Below, piece after piece: positions 1-6,506 of a stretch of 9,616 nt of DNA. The notes beneath the pieces were generated by a model that searched no databases, was not told the DNA's origin, and worked only from the letters and a program-made list of their open reading frames with translations. How positions within the stretch are numbered: position 1 is the first letter of the stretch; each line of letters opens with the position of its first letter. The translations under genes were made by a program, and so were the position numbers. The stretch comes from an uncultured Collinsella sp. Its GTDB lineage: Bacteria; Actinomycetota; Coriobacteriia; Coriobacteriales; Coriobacteriaceae. Location: positions 1 through 9,616 of the forward strand of contig CABRHR010000084.1 in the NCBI GenBank assembly GCA_902470835.1, written 5' to 3'.

Positions 1-18
1 GATGTGTATAAGAGACAG
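1..18 (+). other. Nextera/Tn5 mosaic-end adapter remnant (not genomic)
   Basis: The first 18 bases, GATGTGTATAAGAGACAG, are the hyperactive Tn5 mosaic end used in tagmentation libraries, missing only its first A. The complementary mosaic end plus full read-2 adapter is at the other end of the contig, which settles the matter. Genomic sequence starts at base 19. This end should be trimmed, and it means scrB is cut by the assembly and not by biology. Confidence 0.97.
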
Positions 19-374
19 CCTGTGTACAGTACGCGTATGTGGCCGTCCTCGGCAAGCGCGGAGCCCGAATACACACCGTGACAATCGAACGGCTCGTCGG
101 GCAGCAGCGGAGCGCCAACGTAGTCCCACGTCATAAGGTCGCGGCTCGTCGCATGGCCCCAGGCCTTAACGCCGCCCTCGACATCAAACGGCGCATACTG
201 AAAATAGGCATGGAACACGCCACCCGCCTGGCAAAGACCGTTGGGGTCGTTGAGCCAACCCGCCGGCGGCATAATGTGGAAGCGCTGGCCATACGCGCCA
301 TGACCGCACTCAGAGGCGGCGGCGTCAACAGCGGCGACCAGCTTTGCAAGGTCGCGACCAAGTGCATTAGACAT
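19..374 (-). CDS. scrB: Sucrose-6-phosphate hydrolase (GH32), N-terminal part, truncated by contig end
   Basis: The first 118 codons of a glycoside hydrolase family 32 enzyme, which would split sucrose-6-phosphate into glucose-6-phosphate and fructose in the cytoplasm. The frame is open to the contig edge. The hallmark WLNDPNG box is at residues 40-46, with Asp43 as the expected catalytic nucleophile. It is followed by a FQY motif (typical FYQY), then WGHATSRDLMTW and GVYSGSA, which match the conserved GH32 blocks in order. No signal peptide is visible, which fits an intracellular ScrB rather than a secreted invertase. The ATG at 374 has AGGA 7 nt upstream. The gene follows scrA with a 107-nt gap containing a hairpin, and is presumably in the same ScrR-controlled transcript. 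The general acid/base and transition-state residues lie beyond the contig, so intactness cannot be judged. Confidence 0.93.
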
Positions 375-436
375 ATCAAAGTCCTAACGGATCGAAAGTT
401 ACAAGGCACCAGAGATCGGCACCAGATACGGGAAAC

Positions 437-461
437 GCCCGCGAGCATAAAACCCGCGGGC
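437..461 (-). promoter_or_regulatory. Intercistronic hairpin between scrA and scrB
   Basis: A perfect 7-bp GC-only inverted repeat (GCCCGCG / CGCGGGC) with an 11-nt loop lies 20 nt after the scrA stop in the direction of transcription. It is followed by GTTTC, not a real T-tract, so it is unlikely to be a full intrinsic terminator. It could stabilise the scrA 3' end or partly attenuate transcription into scrB. The structure is seen in the sequence; the role is inferred. Confidence 0.45.
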
Positions 462-481
462 ATCCCCTCAATCAAAAGCTC

Positions 482-1882
482 TTAGGCCTGCTCGGAAGCC
501 TTGGGCTCGTCCTTGTACAGGACAAACGAGACGGCAAAGGAAACCAGCGCGGCAACCGCAAACATGATCGCGTACTGCACGGGTTGGGCCAGGCACAGCA
601 GGATACCGAAGATACCGGTAACGCCCGTGCCGGAGGCAGCCAGCGAAGTGAGCGCACAGACCAGGGCACCGCAACCGCCGCCGATGCAGCCGGCGATGAA
701 GGGCTTAAAGAAGCGCAGGTTCACACCAAAGATGGCAGGCTCGGTAATGCCCATGAAGGCGGACAGGGCCGAAGGAAGCGCCAGACCCTTGATCTTGGCA
801 TCGCGGGTCTTAAAGGCAACGGCGAGTGCGGCGCCACCCTGAGCGATGTTGGCAGCACTGGCGATGGGCAGCCAGTAGGTCACGCCGTACTGGGCGAGCT
901 GACCCAGGTCGATGGCGGTGTACATCTGGTGGATACCGGTAACGACCGTGGGGGCATAGAACAGGCCGACGATAAAGGAACCGATGCCGAAGGGCAGGGT
1001 CAGCAGGGCCTGGATCAGACCGAGGATGGCGTTCTCGGCCCAGACAAAGATGGGGCCTACGGCAACGAGCGTCACGAGCACGGTCACGAACACGGAGACG
1101 AGCGGAGTCACAAAGAGGTCGAACATCTCGGGAACAACCTTGTGGAGACGCTTCTCCAAAAAGGCCAGAATGGCACAGGCGATGACGATGGGGATCACAT
1201 GGCCCTGATAGCCGACCCACTCAAAGCTGTACACGCCGGGGATGACGTTGACCATGGTCTGCACGCCCTCGGAGGCAACCGTGTAGGCGCTCTGCAGCGA
1301 GGAGTTGATGAACGCACCGCCGACGACGGCTCCCAGGTACGGGTTGGCGCCAAAGGCCTTAGCCGCGGAGTAACCGATCAGGATCTGCAGAATGCCAAAG
1401 GACGTGCCCGAAACCAGGTCGGCAATCTTGTAGATAAAGTTATTGGTGTCGAGCGCGATAAAGCCGTTGGAGGCCATAAAGTTGAGGGCGCTCATAATGC
1501 CCAGCAGCAGGCCCGAGGCCACGATGGCGGGGATGATGGGGACAAAGACATCGCCGAGCACCTTAATGGCACGCATAAAGATGTTCTGCTGCTGCGCCGC
1601 GGCCTCCTTGACCTCGGCCTTGGTAGCAGCCTCGACGCCGCTGAGCGCGATGAACTCTTCGTAGACCTTGTTGACGGTGCCGGTACCAAAAATAATCTGG
1701 AGCTGGCCCTGGGCCTCAAAGACGCCCTTGGCGCCGTCGATATTCTCGAGGGCCCCCTTGTCGACCTTGGCGTTATCGGCAATCACCAGGCGCAGGCGCG
1801 TGGCGCAGTGTGCGGCCGAAACAACGTTGCCGGCGCCACCGATGTTGTCGAGCACCTCTTGGGCTGATTTGCGGTAGTCCAT
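482..1882 (-). CDS. scrA: PTS sucrose transporter subunit EIIBC
   Basis: A 466-residue EIIBC permease that would import sucrose and phosphorylate it to sucrose-6-phosphate. The EIIB domain (about 1-85) has the phosphorylation-site Cys26 in HCATRLRL. The EIIC domain (about 105-458) is strongly hydrophobic and carries VVTGIHQMY (313-321), the YWLPIASAANIAQGG block (336-350) and GITEPAIFGVN (378-388), features I associate with the sucrose/trehalose branch of the glucose superfamily. No EIIA domain is fused; these permeases normally borrow an EIIA-Glc-type protein. The start is placed at ATG 1882 (MDYRKSAQEV), where EIIB homologues begin and which has GGAGG 11 nt upstream plus a purine-rich AAAGGGAAG closer in. 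An upstream in-frame ATG at 1915 would only add 11 unrelated residues ahead of that ribosome site. Identity as sucrose-specific rests on the adjacent scrR and scrB. Confidence 0.93.
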   Translation of the reverse strand: MDYRKSAQEVLDNIGGAGNVVSAAHCATRLRLVIADNAKVDKGALENIDGAKGVFEAQGQLQIIFGTGTVNKVYEEFIALSGVEAATKAEVKEAAAQQQNIFMRAIKVLGDVFVPIIPAIVASGLLLGIMSALNFMASNGFIALDTNNFIYKIADLVSGTSFGILQILIGYSAAKAFGANPYLGAVVGGAFINSSLQSAYTVASEGVQTMVNVIPGVYSFEWVGYQGHVIPIVIACAILAFLEKRLHKVVPEMFDLFVTPLVSVFVTVLVTLVAVGPIFVWAENAILGLIQALLTLPFGIGSFIVGLFYAPTVVTGIHQMYTAIDLGQLAQYGVTYWLPIASAANIAQGGAALAVAFKTRDAKIKGLALPSALSAFMGITEPAIFGVNLRFFKPFIAGCIGGGCGALVCALTSLAASGTGVTGIFGILLCLAQPVQYAIMFAVAALVSFAVSFVLYKDEPKASEQA

Positions 1883-1938
1883 GACTTCCCTTTCCTCCAA
1901 CGGGCGCATTTGCACCCGGCCATCTTTGACACTTACAC

Positions 1939-1952
1939 TGTAATCGTTTTCA
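1939..1952 (-). promoter_or_regulatory. LacI-family operator, scrA-proximal copy
   Basis: Minus-strand TGAAAACGATTACA has the CpG-centred, imperfect dyad form typical of LacI/GalR-family operators (TGnAAnCGnTnnCA). An identical 14-mer lies 26 bp upstream, and a closely related site lies at the scrR promoter. The likely ligand is ScrR, encoded next door. The site is about 57 bp before the scrA start codon. Confidence 0.8.
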
Positions 1953-1964
1953 GTTTCATATATC

Positions 1965-1978
1965 TGTAATCGTTTTCA
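1965..1978 (-). promoter_or_regulatory. LacI-family operator, scrA-distal copy
   Basis: A second exact copy of minus-strand TGAAAACGATTACA (the identity runs 15 nt with the flanking G). Centre-to-centre distance to the proximal copy is 26 bp, about 2.5 helical turns, so two dimers would sit on nearly opposite faces of the DNA. Exact duplication in an otherwise non-repetitive gap argues for function. Confidence 0.8.
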
Positions 1979-2067
1979 TAGTAGGGTAAACGGTAGGAAT
2001 TAGCCGGCGAATGGTAGTTTTGGGACAAAAAACGGGGAACTCAAAGGCAGGCAGACGCGTCCAAGGA

Positions 2068-3048
2068 CTAGACATTCATGAGCTGATGCCCAAGTTTGAG
2101 CGTCCGCAGGCCGCTCTCCCCCTCCTCGCCATCGAGCGCGTCGAGCAGCATATTGGTCGCCTCGACGCCGCTGGTCAGGTAGCCGTAATGCACGGTGGGA
2201 ATGCCGCCCGTCAGCGCGCGCAAAAATGCGTTGTCGCCGAAACCGCTCACGCGACGCACGCCCTCGCCCATGCCGCGCACCTCGTCAAGAGCGCGCAGGG
2301 CGCCGGCCGCCATAGTGTCGGTCGCGCACGCGATAAACGAAACATCGGGGACATCGGCAAGCAGCTCGCGCGCAGCGCGATAGCCCGAGTCGAGCGTAAA
2401 CGAGCCCAGGCGAATCAGGCTCGGATCAAGCACCGCGCCCGCGGCGCGCAATCCGGCCTCAAAACCGCGACGGCGGTCATAACCAGCAGCGCGGTCCTCT
2501 TCGGTAACTCCAATGTAGGCGATCTTGCCGTCCACGCGACCCGCAAGCGCACGGCCCAACTCAAAGGCAGCCTCGTAATCGTCATGATAGACGCACGCCG
2601 CGCCCTCGACATGTTGACCGATCAGCACGATGGGCACGCGGCACGACTCAATCGCCCGACGGTGCTCATCGGTAATCATAGTTGCCACCAGCACAATGCC
2701 ATCGACCGGGTGGTTTTGGAATAAATCGAGGTATTCGAGCTCACGATCGGCCGCGTTGTCGGTGTTGGCAAGGAGCATCTGGTAGCCACGACGACCGAGC
2801 ACCTGGCCAATACCGGCGGTAATGCGGCTCACGGATTCGGAGTTGATCTTAGGTACGATGACGCCAATGAGCTTGGTGGAACCGGTGCGCAGCGCGCGAG
2901 CCTGGCTGGATCGCACGTATCCGGTCAGCTCGATTGCATGCTTAATGCGCTCGGCCTTGTCCGCCGAGATATATCCACCGTTGAGGTAGCGCGAGACGGC
3001 GGCGCTCGAAACGCCCGCCAGCTCGGCCACATCTTTCATCTTTACCAC
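2068..3048 (-). CDS. scrR: LacI/GalR-family sucrose operon repressor
   Basis: A 326-residue regulator. The N-terminal helix-turn-helix reads MKDVAELAGVSSAAVSRYLN (residues 4-23), followed by a hinge helix region with YVRSSQARALRTG and then a periplasmic-binding-protein-like effector domain beginning IGVIVPKI. The YLNGGYIS...KAERIKHAIE stretch resembles Gram-positive ScrR proteins. The longest frame starts at ATG 3081, but that start lies in a probable -10/operator region. I choose GTG 3048, which has AGGGG 5 nt upstream and puts the HTH at the N-terminus as usual for the family; ATG 3063 is the main alternative. The gene lies directly upstream of scrA on the same strand, and matching operators occur at its own promoter and before scrA, so it probably autoregulates and represses scrAB, with a sucrose-derived sugar or sugar phosphate as inducer (inference). 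Confidence 0.9.
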   Translation of the reverse strand: MVKMKDVAELAGVSSAAVSRYLNGGYISADKAERIKHAIELTGYVRSSQARALRTGSTKLIGVIVPKINSESVSRITAGIGQVLGRRGYQMLLANTDNAADRELEYLDLFQNHPVDGIVLVATMITDEHRRAIESCRVPIVLIGQHVEGAACVYHDDYEAAFELGRALAGRVDGKIAYIGVTEEDRAAGYDRRRGFEAGLRAAGAVLDPSLIRLGSFTLDSGYRAARELLADVPDVSFIACATDTMAAGALRALDEVRGMGEGVRRVSGFGDNAFLRALTGGIPTVHYGYLTSGVEATNMLLDALDGEEGESGLRTLKLGHQLMNV

Positions 3049-3063
3049 GAGCACCCCTGTCAT

Positions 3064-3077
3064 TGAAATCGCTTTCA
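3064..3077 (-). promoter_or_regulatory. LacI-family operator at scrR promoter
   Basis: Minus-strand TGAAAGCGATTTCA is a CpG-centred dyad with one mismatch between half-sites. It shares TGAAAnCGATTnCA with both scrA operators. It lies just downstream of a probable -10 hexamer and over the expected transcription start, a classic position for autorepression by ScrR. Confidence 0.8.
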
Positions 3078-3079
3078 CC

Positions 3080-3085
3080 ATAATA
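3080..3085 (-). promoter_or_regulatory. Probable -10 box of the scrR promoter
   Basis: Minus-strand TATTAT matches the sigma-70 -10 consensus in 5 of 6 bases. Initiation about 7 nt downstream would fall near 3073, inside the operator. The -35 region is weak (TTAGAA about 16 nt upstream). If correct, the mRNA begins downstream of the ATG at 3081, which supports the shorter scrR start. Confidence 0.5.
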
Positions 3086-3289
3086 CCTGTTCGTTCCGGC
3101 GTTCTAACGAACGCCGGACTGCTCGACGCTGCGCGGGCGTCTGCCGGGCGATCTGCCGCTCAAACCGTCGCTCGCGTACATGAAGTACGCGTCGCTCCTC
3201 TTTCGTGGCACCTCGCCACGGCAGCTGCCCGCTCGCTAACGTATGCTCGACCAGGAGCGCCCTCTTTGTGCGATCTGCTCGCTAGGGTT
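3082..3289. other. Gene-free stretch between Pel-like operon and scrR, rich in inverted repeats
   Basis: No credible gene is seen in these 208 bases. They hold three perfect stem-loops: 3095-3104 with 3109-3118 (10 bp, loop TAAC), 3173-3179 with 3185-3191 (7 bp, loop 5) and 3204-3209 with 3215-3220 (6 bp, loop 5). A self-complementary GGCAGCTGCC is at 3220-3229, and GCTCGCTA is repeated at 3231-3238 and 3277-3284. None of the stems is followed by a T-tract on the minus strand. The texture looks like a dispersed intergenic repeat element, but one copy cannot prove that. The scrR promoter occupies the left edge. Confidence 0.6.
3095..3118. repeat. Perfect 10-bp inverted repeat upstream of scrR
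   Basis: TCCGGCGTTC and its exact reverse complement flank a 4-base loop (TAAC). It would form a very stable hairpin on either strand. It lies immediately upstream of the scrR -10 and partly occupies the -35 zone. With no following T-run on the minus strand it is not a standard intrinsic terminator, but it may mark the end of the upstream operon or be part of a repeat element. Confidence 0.7.
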
Positions 3290-3955
3290 CTACCCGTGGT
3301 ATTCGCCGTTGTATTGGATGAGCGTGAGGTCCTCTACGCCGTCGAGCGCACGGATCGCGTCCGCATAGGGCATGTCAACGCCGTCCGAGAACACCTCGGC
3401 GGCCATTTCGACCTTGTCGCCGCGCATCGTCTTGGACTTGACGGTGAACTTGGTGCGGCCAAATGCACGCACGATATCGTCGCCGGTGGTCTGGCCCGTG
3501 TAGTGAATGACCATCATGTACACGCGCGACTTGTCCTGGTGGCTCGCAAAGCCGGCGATCATCACCACGATCACCACCGCCGTGAGCGCCACGAGCGCAT
3601 ACATGCCGGCTCCCGCCGTAATGCCCGTGGTAATGGACCAAAACAGATACAGCAGGTCGAGCGGGTCCTTGACCGCCGTACGGTAACGCACGATGGACAA
3701 AGCACCGACCATACCGAGCGAGATGACCACGTTGGTCGAGATCGCGAGCGTGACCATGCAGGTAAGCACGCACATGCCCACAAGCGTCACGGCAAAGCTG
3801 CGCGAATACACCACGCCGGTAAAAAAGCGCTTGTAGACGTAATAGATCAGGATGCCCATGGCGAGCGCCACGAGCAGCGACAGGCCGATCTTGGCAGGGT
3901 CGACCTGGCCAAACGCCTCCAAAACGGAGTTCTTAAAAAAGTCCCTGGTGCTCAT
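3290..3955 (-). CDS. DUF4956 membrane protein, VTC partner
   Basis: A 221-residue protein with about four or five membrane segments (roughly 22-41, 53-72, 75-90, 100-115, 117-136) and a soluble C-terminal domain (about 140-221). The signature SLGMVGALSIVRYRTAVKD (79-97), followed by DPLDLLYLFWSITTGITAGAG, is what I recall for DUF4956. The C-terminal part reads as beta-alpha-beta-beta-alpha-beta, the order of an ACT/ferredoxin-like fold. It starts 3 nt after the VTC gene stop, with GAGGGG inside the end of that gene 11 nt before the ATG, so it is translationally coupled and the last gene of the operon. DUF4956 genes commonly neighbour VTC-domain genes (recollection). The inferred role is to anchor the soluble polyphosphate polymerase at the membrane or help move its product. 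No enzymatic function is established from sequence. Confidence 0.88.
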   Translation of the reverse strand: MSTRDFFKNSVLEAFGQVDPAKIGLSLLVALAMGILIYYVYKRFFTGVVYSRSFAVTLVGMCVLTCMVTLAISTNVVISLGMVGALSIVRYRTAVKDPLDLLYLFWSITTGITAGAGMYALVALTAVVIVVMIAGFASHQDKSRVYMMVIHYTGQTTGDDIVRAFGRTKFTVKSKTMRGDKVEMAAEVFSDGVDMPYADAIRALDGVEDLTLIQYNGEYHG

Positions 3956-3958
3956 GGT

Positions 3959-4750
3959 CTAAATATCCCCTCGGTTCACAAAATCCGATTTCCAGTAGTT
4001 AAAACCGCGCAGGTAGGCGGTCTTTTCGTAACACAGGCAGTACTTGGAGACCGCCGTAAGCTCGGCCGCGCCCGGCGGCACCATATCGCGCACGAGCTGC
4101 GGGCAAAACTCCGTAAACTTGACCTCCATCACCAGCTTGCCGGGCTCCAGGACCGGCAGCGCGGGCAGCGTCGCGTCAAAGATATCGAAGCTTCCCACCG
4201 CGGCACGCACGTTCATGTCAAACGTAATGCGCACGGTGCCCTCATCCATCACCCACGGCTCGCGCTCGTAGTCCACGATGGTCCGCGGGCGCATCATGTT
4301 GCAGATGCACTCGATGTAGAACTCGCGACAGAGCGGATAGGGGCTCCTCAGCAAAAAGCCGTAGTCGCCAGCCAGAATCTGCTCAAACTCGCCACGTGTG
4401 AGCGGCGCGTCCTCCTTATAGATCCAGCTACCGTACTTCTTTTTGCGCTCGAGCTTAATCACCTTGTCGCTGCCGTTATAGATGCGAACGCGAAACTTTT
4501 TGCGCATGAGAATGCCGGCGTCTTTTTCCTCGTAGGCCGAGTTGCAGTAGTCGTCAAAGTACAGGCTGCGAATGGTGTAACCGCCCGCCCGCGCATGCTT
4601 GTCCAGTTTAAATACCGGCGCCATGCGACAGGCAAGCGCGGCGTGCTCGCCCTCGTTAATGAGATATTTGAGCTCGTGGCGGTAACGCTCCTGCGTGGTA
4701 CGCACAGGCGGAGCCGCCAAGCGCTCAAGCAGCGCGCTAGCCCTCCTCAT
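3959..4750 (-). CDS. VTC-domain protein, probable polyphosphate polymerase
   Basis: A 263-residue soluble protein of the VTC/CYTH-like tunnel-fold group; in yeast Vtc4 this domain polymerises ATP gamma-phosphate into polyphosphate. The charged motifs appear in the expected order along the strands of the tunnel: RYRHELKYLI (22-31), SLYFDD (62-67), KFRVRIYN (85-92), IKLERKKK (98-105), IVDYERE (158-164), ITFD (175-178), LVMEVKF (206-212) and SKYC (235-238). Alternating Arg/Lys and Glu residues fit phosphate and metal binding, so the active site looks intact. No membrane segment is present, unlike the eukaryotic complex; the DUF4956 protein next door may supply it. ATG 4750 has GGAGG 6 nt upstream and overlaps the CotH gene by 14 nt. 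Activity on ATP is inferred from the family. Confidence 0.88.
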   Translation of the reverse strand: MRRASALLERLAAPPVRTTQERYRHELKYLINEGEHAALACRMAPVFKLDKHARAGGYTIRSLYFDDYCNSAYEEKDAGILMRKKFRVRIYNGSDKVIKLERKKKYGSWIYKEDAPLTRGEFEQILAGDYGFLLRSPYPLCREFYIECICNMMRPRTIVDYEREPWVMDEGTVRITFDMNVRAAVGSFDIFDATLPALPVLEPGKLVMEVKFTEFCPQLVRDMVPPGAAELTAVSKYCLCYEKTAYLRGFNYWKSDFVNRGDI

Positions 4751-6506
4751 ACGTGTCCTCCACGACCTTACCGCCGTCTTGCACGTAAAAACACTTCATG
4801 CCGTAGTGCTTGCCGTCGTCAGTCACATAGTAGTCAAACGCATCTTGCGTAAAGCCGTCGGAGTTGGTGGCACGCACGCGCACAAAATACTGGCCGGCAT
4901 CGGGCGCATCGCAGGTCACCTCGGGAAGCAGCACGTCCTCGGCCTTAAAGACAACGTCGCTTATGGCATAGTCGCGCGCTAGCTCTACAGTGTAGCGAAT
5001 GTCGCGCGCCTTAAAGTCGTAGGACGCATCCCAGTTAATGCGCAGCTTACCGTTATCGATCTGCGGCACGCCGATGTAGAACGGCATGGGCTTTTTAAAA
5101 CTCTCGCGAAAGCTCTTGTAGTTCTCCTCGATCTCGGAGGGAATCGCCGCGGCGATCTGCTCGTATTGGTCCTTGGTGACAGGCAGATTGTCGATATCGG
5201 GCGAAGCAAAGACCAGGGATTCAGTCACCTCGCGGTAGTGCTTGATCATCTTGGTCAGGCGAGTCTCGGTCAAATACGAGCGCAAGTCCTTGACGGCACG
5301 GTCGAGTTCGCTGCGGAACGACTTGCTGCGCAACGCGCGGTTAAACAGCACGTTACCCCAGTAGTTGCTTGCGCCGCGCTCCCAGCTCGCGTAGTCCGAA
5401 AACCCAGTAAGAGAAAGCTCCAGCTTACGCAGCATGCCGTCGTTATCCCAATCCAGGATGTACCAGACCTTGGAGTTAAGCGGGCTGTACAGATAGCAGT
5501 TACGGTTCTGCGTATCGCAGTTGCCCGTCAGGATCTGAAACGCCAGCCAATAGACCAGATTCTCGGTATCAAAGTAGGTATCGAGCACATCGTCGATCTT
5601 TTGCGTATCGTCGTTGAGCGCATCGAGCATCTCGATTAACTTGGTATGGTCCGAATCGCCCTTAATCTCGAGCATGCCCTCAAACGCCGTCTGGTTATAA
5701 TCGGGGTCATCCGCCAGCTTAATGGTGTCTTCGAAGCGATGGAAATCAAAGCTGTTCACCTTGTACAGGTGCCCGCTCTTATCCAGGCCATGTACCTTTA
5801 GCGCCGTCTTGTTGAGCTGCTCCACCTGCGTAAACAGGCCGTAGTCCTCAAAGGTATCGTTGGACTTTTCGGTCTGGTCGCACACCCACAGATGCACAAA
5901 CTGCGTACGCAGGCCCATCATCTGGGGAATCCCGCGGATAAGATCGTAGGCCATCTTGTTGCGAAAACGCATACCCTCGCCCATGTGCTTGTTGAGCGCA
6001 ATCGCACGCTGCTGGCGCCAGGTACCTTTTCCTTTTTTGAGCTCCACCTTGTAATTCTTCTGCGTATAACCGCTCGACGTCTGGCCACGCACCTGCACGG
6101 TAGCATTGGGCGCTTCCTCGCCATAGCCAACCTCGTCGGCCACCGGGCCATCTTCGTCGCCCGCCTGCAAAAGCCCCATTACCTGATAGCGCGTCACGCC
6201 CATGTCGGCGTAGTCATACACCGAGTACGCGTTGATCTCGGCCCAGCTATGATCGGTGTTCTCGGAGCTGTTACCGCGCGAGACCGTCAGGTACATGGTC
6301 ACAATGCCCGAGTCGTCGTAGACCTCGTACAGCTCGTCCTTATCGCGCAGGTGCTTGGACTGGTCGGTGGCCTCGGCCTTTTTAATCTTGCCCTGCTTTT
6401 TGACCTTTTTGGTCGAGGAGTCTTCCTGCACCGAGCAGCCCGAAAGCAACAGCGCACCGGCAGCCGCCTCAAACAGGCAACGGCGAGACATCATCCTATC
6501 GGTCAT
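4737..6506 (-). CDS. CotH-family secretory-kinase-like lipoprotein
   Basis: A 589-residue protein with a lipoprotein signal: an SRR-type n-region, a hydrophobic stretch and the lipobox LLSGC with Cys24. It should be anchored outside the membrane. A Lys-rich linker (33-45) follows. The CotH-like domain spans roughly 65-470, with RGQTSSGYTQKNYKVEL (140-156; Lys151/153 candidate nucleotide contacts), an NKH...RFRNKMAYDL block (172-189), FEDYGLFTQVEQLNK (219-233), TGNCDTQNRNCYLY (327-340) and the acidic LDWDNDGML (351-359), a likely metal-binding motif. Residues about 473-562 look like a C-terminal fibronectin-III-like beta domain (NWDASYD ... GQYFVRVRATNSDG). ATG 6506 has GGGGAGG 5 nt upstream and overlaps pelG by 11 nt. 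An upstream extension to 6662 is rejected since it would bury the signal peptide. Bacillus CotH phosphorylates spore-coat proteins; the substrate here is unknown. Confidence 0.87.
   Translation of the reverse strand: MTDRMMSRRCLFEAAAGALLLSGCSVQEDSSTKKVKKQGKIKKAEATDQSKHLRDKDELYEVYDDSGIVTMYLTVSRGNSSENTDHSWAEINAYSVYDYADMGVTRYQVMGLLQAGDEDGPVADEVGYGEEAPNATVQVRGQTSSGYTQKNYKVELKKGKGTWRQQRAIALNKHMGEGMRFRNKMAYDLIRGIPQMMGLRTQFVHLWVCDQTEKSNDTFEDYGLFTQVEQLNKTALKVHGLDKSGHLYKVNSFDFHRFEDTIKLADDPDYNQTAFEGMLEIKGDSDHTKLIEMLDALNDDTQKIDDVLDTYFDTENLVYWLAFQILTGNCDTQNRNCYLYSPLNSKVWYILDWDNDGMLRKLELSLTGFSDYASWERGASNYWGNVLFNRALRSKSFRSELDRAVKDLRSYLTETRLTKMIKHYREVTESLVFASPDIDNLPVTKDQYEQIAAAIPSEIEENYKSFRESFKKPMPFYIGVPQIDNGKLRINWDASYDFKARDIRYTVELARDYAISDVVFKAEDVLLPEVTCDAPDAGQYFVRVRATNSDGFTQDAFDYYVTDDGKHYGMKCFYVQDGGKVVEDTYEEG

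Larger units (their letters stand above)
1883..2067 (-). promoter_or_regulatory. scrR-scrA intergenic control region
   Basis: This 185-base gap between the scrR stop and the scrA start holds two identical LacI-type operators in an AT-rich island, then a leader of about 56 nt to the scrA ATG. The promoter must overlap or adjoin the operators. TACTAT abutting the upstream operator could be a -10, but no convincing -35 pairs with it, so the exact promoter is unresolved. No intrinsic terminator for scrR is evident, so some scrA transcription may arrive by read-through from scrR. Confidence 0.7.

Noticed and set aside
39..485. Open frames on both strands over 39-485 that suggest a small Arg-rich protein
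   Set aside because: The correct minus-strand frame, which runs off the contig, encodes the GH32 N-terminus with WLNDPNG. The others are shadows.
584..1867. Long plus-strand open frame opposite scrA
   Set aside because: It is a codon-bias shadow: its product is low-complexity and rich in Gly, Asp and His, with no recognisable family, while the minus strand encodes a clear PTS permease over the same bases.
1939..1978. Two identical short repeats as the start of a CRISPR array
   Set aside because: Only two 15-base units with an 11-base gap, dyad-symmetric and matching the LacI operator form; there are no cas genes.
2027..2032. Run of six A (T on the minus strand) downstream of scrR as an intrinsic terminator
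   Set aside because: No convincing GC-rich stem precedes the T-run on the minus strand; only an isolated GACGCGTC palindrome lies further upstream.
3095..3118. Strong hairpin as a classical Rho-independent terminator of the Pel-like operon
   Set aside because: The stem is perfect but followed by ACGAACAGG on the minus strand and CTGCTCG on the plus strand, with no U-tract either way.
3266..4852. 528-codon plus-strand open frame opposite DUF4956 and VTC genes
   Set aside because: The product is His/Arg-rich with no motif and crosses two well-supported minus-strand genes and their junction.
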